From assembly GCA_038202795.1 (NCBI GenBank), contig JBBREQ010000030.1, forward strand, positions 1 through 23,743: a DNA stretch of 23,743 nt, written 5' to 3'. Source of the stretch: PHET01 sp038202795 (GTDB taxonomy: Bacteria > Actinomycetota > Coriobacteriia > Anaerosomatales > PHET01). Shown piece by piece: positions 21,867 to 23,743 of the stretch. A program made the translations under genes and the position numbers. The first letter of the stretch is position 1, and each line of letters opens with the position of its first letter. The notes beneath the pieces were generated by a model. The model saw only the letters and a list, made by a program, of their open reading frames with translations. It was not told the DNA's origin and searched no databases.

Positions 21867-22310
21867 TCAGCTCAGTTTCGAGCCCACGATCTTGGCTACT
21901 TCGGCCTTATCGCAGTTGCCACCGGTCTGCGCGACGACCAGGCCGATGGCCCGGCCCATATCGCGCTTCTCGGCGATGTTGTTCTCGGCCATGACCTGGT
22001 CGCACATTGCGGCGAGCTCGTCACCGGAGAGCTGCGCGGGCAGGTATCCGGTAAGGATGCCGACCTGTTCTTGGAGCCCGGCGGTACGCTCGTCATTGGT
22101 GCCGGCTTTGATCGAGCCTTCGAGCGTCTCGCCGGTCTGCTTCAGGACCTTTTTGAACGCCGAGGTGACCTCATCGTCAGTGAGTTCGGTCTTTGTCTCC
22201 TTCTCGCGCGTGTCGATCTCGTTCTTCACCAAGCGAAGGATCGAGACCCGCGGTTTGTCGTGTGCGCGCAGGGCGCTCGTGATCTCATCGGTGATGAACT
22301 GCTTGTTCAC
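21867..22310 (-). CDS. yqeY: GatB/YqeY domain protein
   Basis: 147 residues, the standard size of YqeY, a small helical protein sharing the tail domain of GatB/GatE amidotransferases and thought to bind tRNA. Family stretches: ITSALRAHDKPRVSILRLVKNEID, ELTDDEVTSAFKKVLKQ, AGLQEQVGILTGYLPAQLS, and the C-terminal KRDMGRAIGLVVAQTGGNCDKAEVAKIVGSKLS, where the family usually has G-x-A-D-x-x-x-V. The start is the GTG at 22310, with AGGAG 7 bp upstream. It is convergent with the synthetase-acetyltransferase gene, only 11 bp away, and no terminator hairpin is visible between them. Exact biological role unknown. Confidence 0.93.
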   Translation of the reverse strand: MNKQFITDEITSALRAHDKPRVSILRLVKNEIDTREKETKTELTDDEVTSAFKKVLKQTGETLEGSIKAGTNDERTAGLQEQVGILTGYLPAQLSGDELAAMCDQVMAENNIAEKRDMGRAIGLVVAQTGGNCDKAEVAKIVGSKLS

Positions 22311-22493
22311 GCGGCTGCTCCTCAGGAGGATTCGGTCTGGTACACGGATGCCGTGTCAGTACGGTACGCCTGCTCGGCGGCCTGCGCCAGCTGTACCCCC
22401 GCTACCGACTCCTCAATTAAGCAGCCTTAAGACCGCTTGGCCCAGTGTAGTCCCCTCGTGCGGTGCTCGGCGACCAGCACGGCGTCTGGGGTG
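22311..22493. other. Intergenic stretch with a coding-like minus-strand fragment
   Basis: A minus-strand frame from about 22426 to its TGA at 22322 reads GCLIEESVAGVQLAQAAEQAYRTDTASVYQTESS, with a high-GC third position and a stop abutting the yqeY ribosome binding site. It has no ATG, GTG or TTG start (only ATT at 22417). It may be a gene remnant or nothing. A small GTGCT/AGCAC stem lies near 22463-22480. Confidence 0.3.
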
Positions 22494-22865
22494 CTACAGC
22501 GAGTGCTTGACGTTGCTCTCGTTGACCCGATACTCGACGCTGCGACGGATCAGCTCCACGGGCATGGGCTTGCTCAGGGGGAACTGCACCGAACCCTTCC
22601 CGCCCTTGTAGTGCGCGAGCTCTTCGTTGAACGCCTCGATCCCGCTGGGCACGGGGTAGAACCCAACGTGCTTGGCGAAGCCTGCGAAGTGCACCAGGTG
22701 CTTCCCGTTCAGGTCGAAGGTGGGCATCTGGTAGCTGATGGTCTCGCTGGCATCGGGTGCAGCCGCCTTGATGACCTGTCGCACCTCGTTCAGCGCGGTT
22801 TGGGTCTCGGGCGGAAACTGCGCGATATATACGTCGATGGGGTCTGCGGTCGGTTGGTTGGCCAT
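22494..22865 (-). CDS. DUF1801 (YdhG-like) domain protein
   Basis: 123 residues of the small DUF1801/YdhG fold, seen in proteins annotated as iron chaperones by analogy to frataxin-like folds. Typical features: DVYIAQFPPETQTALNEVRQVIKAAAPDASETISYQMPTFDLNGKHLVHFAGFAKHVGFYPVPSGIEAFNEEL, then GSVQFPLSKPMPVELIRRSVEYRV. The EXISYxMPxF and KHVGFYP motifs are the family hallmarks. The ATG at 22865 follows AAAGGGACGG about 8 bp upstream; the open frame extends much further but that part is a shadow of the next gene. Its 5' end overlaps the reading frame of the DUF3052 gene by 76 bp. Biochemical function is not established. Confidence 0.88.
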   Translation of the reverse strand: MANQPTADPIDVYIAQFPPETQTALNEVRQVIKAAAPDASETISYQMPTFDLNGKHLVHFAGFAKHVGFYPVPSGIEAFNEELAHYKGGKGSVQFPLSKPMPVELIRRSVEYRVNESNVKHSL

Positions 22866-23287
22866 CGTGCACACCGTCCCTTTTGGTCGTTCACTCGATG
22901 AGGTTCTTTCCCCGCGCTCAGGGCTTCCGGCATCACCGACCACGTAGCATCGATGCCCAGAATACCCAGCGGTCGCATGTCCAGCTTCTCGGCGATCGCC
23001 CACACGCTGTCCCGGTTCATGTCGAGCCCTGCCAACTTGGACCCCTTGCGGAAGAACACCCAGAGCGCGGCCTCGGGCGCGAGCCCTGCGACCGCCGGGG
23101 GCATCTGAGCTTCGAGCTCGGCGCACGTGTGCACGAACAGGAACACGAGCTGAGCCTCCGTGGGCTCGACGTGGCGGACGTCCTCGGGCAGCCCCAGCGA
23201 CTCGACGACGCCGGGCACCTGATTGAGCACCGCGATCGTGGTCCCCGCCTTGACGCGCGCCTTCTCGGCAATGGTCTTCTCGGTCAT
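22790..23287 (-). CDS. DUF3052-like protein
   Basis: 165 residues from the ATG at 23287, chosen for GGGAGAGCTG directly upstream. The first 120 residues fit the DUF3052 pattern: KAGTTIAVLNQVPGVVESLGLPEDV, AQLVFLFVHTCAELEAQMPPAVAGLAPEAALWVFFRKGSKLAGLDMNRDSVWAIAEKLDMRPLGILGIDATWSVMPEAL. Such proteins resemble the SAM-methyltransferase fold core but their activity is unknown. The family normally ends soon after the DxTWS motif. Here the frame runs on for about 40 arginine/proline-rich residues overlapping the start of the DUF1801 gene by 76 bp. A TGA in a neighbouring frame lies just after WSVMPEA, so a small indel may have removed the original stop. Probably co-transcribed with DUF1801. Confidence 0.75.
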   Translation of the reverse strand: MTEKTIAEKARVKAGTTIAVLNQVPGVVESLGLPEDVRHVEPTEAQLVFLFVHTCAELEAQMPPAVAGLAPEAALWVFFRKGSKLAGLDMNRDSVWAIAEKLDMRPLGILGIDATWSVMPEALSAGKEPHRVNDQKGRCARWPTNRPQTPSTYISRSFRPRPKPR

Positions 23288-23743
23288 CAGCTCTCCCTTC
23301 ACCTCGTGGACAGGCGCTCGGCAAGTGGGCAAGTCCACCTTGCTGAGACGCGAAGAACCGTTTCGCAGTTGGAGCTACGTCACACTCGACGACTTCGACG
23401 CACTCGAGGCAGCCGATACCGACCCTGTGTCACTGTGGGCGGGCAGTCGCACGGTCGTTCTCGACGAGGTTCAGAAGTCGCCCGATATCCTCGACGCGGT
23501 GAAGCTCGCCGTAGACCGCGATCCTGAGCGTCGATTTGTACTCTCCGGGTCCGCGAACCTGCTTGTGATGAGCCAAGTCAGTGAGAGTCTCGCCGGCCGC
23601 GCGACCTTTGCGGAGCTGGGCCCGATGGCCCTCGGCGAGATGAAGTCGCGCCCTGCGCCCGACATCATCGAGCGGCTGCTTCGAGGCGAAGCGCCCCCCG
23701 AGTCGCCGCCACCCTCCGGCGACGACAGCGCGCTCGCGCTGGC
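23271..23743 (+). CDS. DUF4143-type AAA ATPase (AAA_14), probably 5'-truncated; 3' end outside window
   Basis: The plus-strand frame reads TGARQVGKSTLLRREEPF (Walker A, from 23310), YVTLDDFDALEAADTDP, VVLDEVQKSPDILDAVKLAVDRD (Walker B with DEVQ), RRFVLSGSANLLVMSQVSESLAGRATFAELGPMALGEM, the N-terminal half of an AAA_14/DUF4143 ATPase. In this family 20-30 residues precede Walker A. Here the only in-frame start is the ATG at 23271, giving MVFSVISSPFTSW before it, with no ribosome binding site, and it lies antisense to the first codons and RBS of the DUF3052 gene. It therefore looks like a gene whose 5' end was lost on insertion or deletion, joined to unrelated DNA. Some members act as toxin-antitoxin-like or accessory ATPases; no function is assigned here. 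Confidence 0.7.
   Translation, partial: MVFSVISSPFTSWTGARQVGKSTLLRREEPFRSWSYVTLDDFDALEAADTDPVSLWAGSRTVVLDEVQKSPDILDAVKLAVDRDPERRFVLSGSANLLVMSQVSESLAGRATFAELGPMALGEMKSRPAPDIIERLLRGEAPPESPPPSGDDSALAL

Noticed and set aside
22866..23324. Long upstream extension of the DUF1801 frame
   Set aside because: Arg/Ala/Gly-rich shadow of the DUF3052 gene; DUF1801 begins at the SD-preceded ATG at 22865.
1..23743. CRISPR array, insertion sequence or prophage
   Set aside because: No regularly spaced repeats, transposase, integrase or phage structural genes seen on either strand; the only mobility hints are dinD and the truncated ATPase.

Overview
The window is GC-rich, gene-dense bacterial DNA with short intergenic gaps and frequent GTG/TTG starts. 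Gene content fits a high-GC Gram-positive (Actinomycetota; a deep anaerobic or facultative lineage such as Coriobacteriia is possible): a HutH with Cys-Ser-Gly in place of Ala-Ser-Gly, a Ku-LigD end-joining pair, a CsoR-type operator, PhoP-like 11-bp direct repeats, a TorD-type chaperone and an ADP-forming acyl-CoA synthetase. The taxonomic call is inference. No rRNA, tRNA, CRISPR array or insertion sequence was seen.

Layout. (1) 1-5123, minus strand: histidine utilisation operon hutH-dinD-hutU-hutI; hutI runs off the left edge, and a visibly AT-richer dinD (SOS-type gene) sits inside the operon with its own strong ribosome binding site. (2) 5124-5476: divergent control region with a GAAC-N4-GTTC dyad like the Gram-positive LexA box. 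(3) 5477-9783, plus strand: a tight three-gene unit of a voltage-gated-type ion channel with a non-canonical pore filter, Ku, and LigD (order PE-LIG-POL). (4) 9874-11692: a multi-pass membrane protein divergent from a LysR-type regulator. (5) 11864-14537: a DoxX-like membrane protein (minus) with an AAATAC/GTATTT dyad operator, an arginase-family HutG candidate (plus) that could complete the Hut pathway, and a convergent EamA exporter. (6) 14560-16597, minus: a NapH/NosR-like membrane polyferredoxin and a TorD-like chaperone, separated by 11-bp-phased GTTCAC repeats. (7) 16689-17753, minus: a BASS/ACR3-like transporter whose promoter overlaps a clear CsoR/CstR-type operator. (8) 17859-21855: AcuC-type deacetylase (minus) divergent from an ADP-forming acyl-CoA synthetase fused to a GNAT acetyltransferase (plus), a likely acetyl-CoA / protein-acetylation module. 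(9) 21867-23743: YqeY, DUF1801 and DUF3052 proteins (minus), then a DUF4143-type AAA ATPase that looks 5'-truncated and runs off the right edge.

How the genes fit together: HutH, HutU, HutI and HutG would take histidine to glutamate plus formamide. dinD (SOS), Ku and LigD (double-strand-break repair) lie on both sides of one candidate LexA box, so a metabolic operon and a repair operon may share a damage-responsive control region. The acetate-activating synthetase/acetyltransferase faced by a deacetylase recalls the acu logic of Bacillus. Two minus-strand membrane-protein genes (12442 and 17753) carry similar C-rich ATAC...GTAT operators and may be co-regulated by a CsoR-family repressor encoded outside the window.
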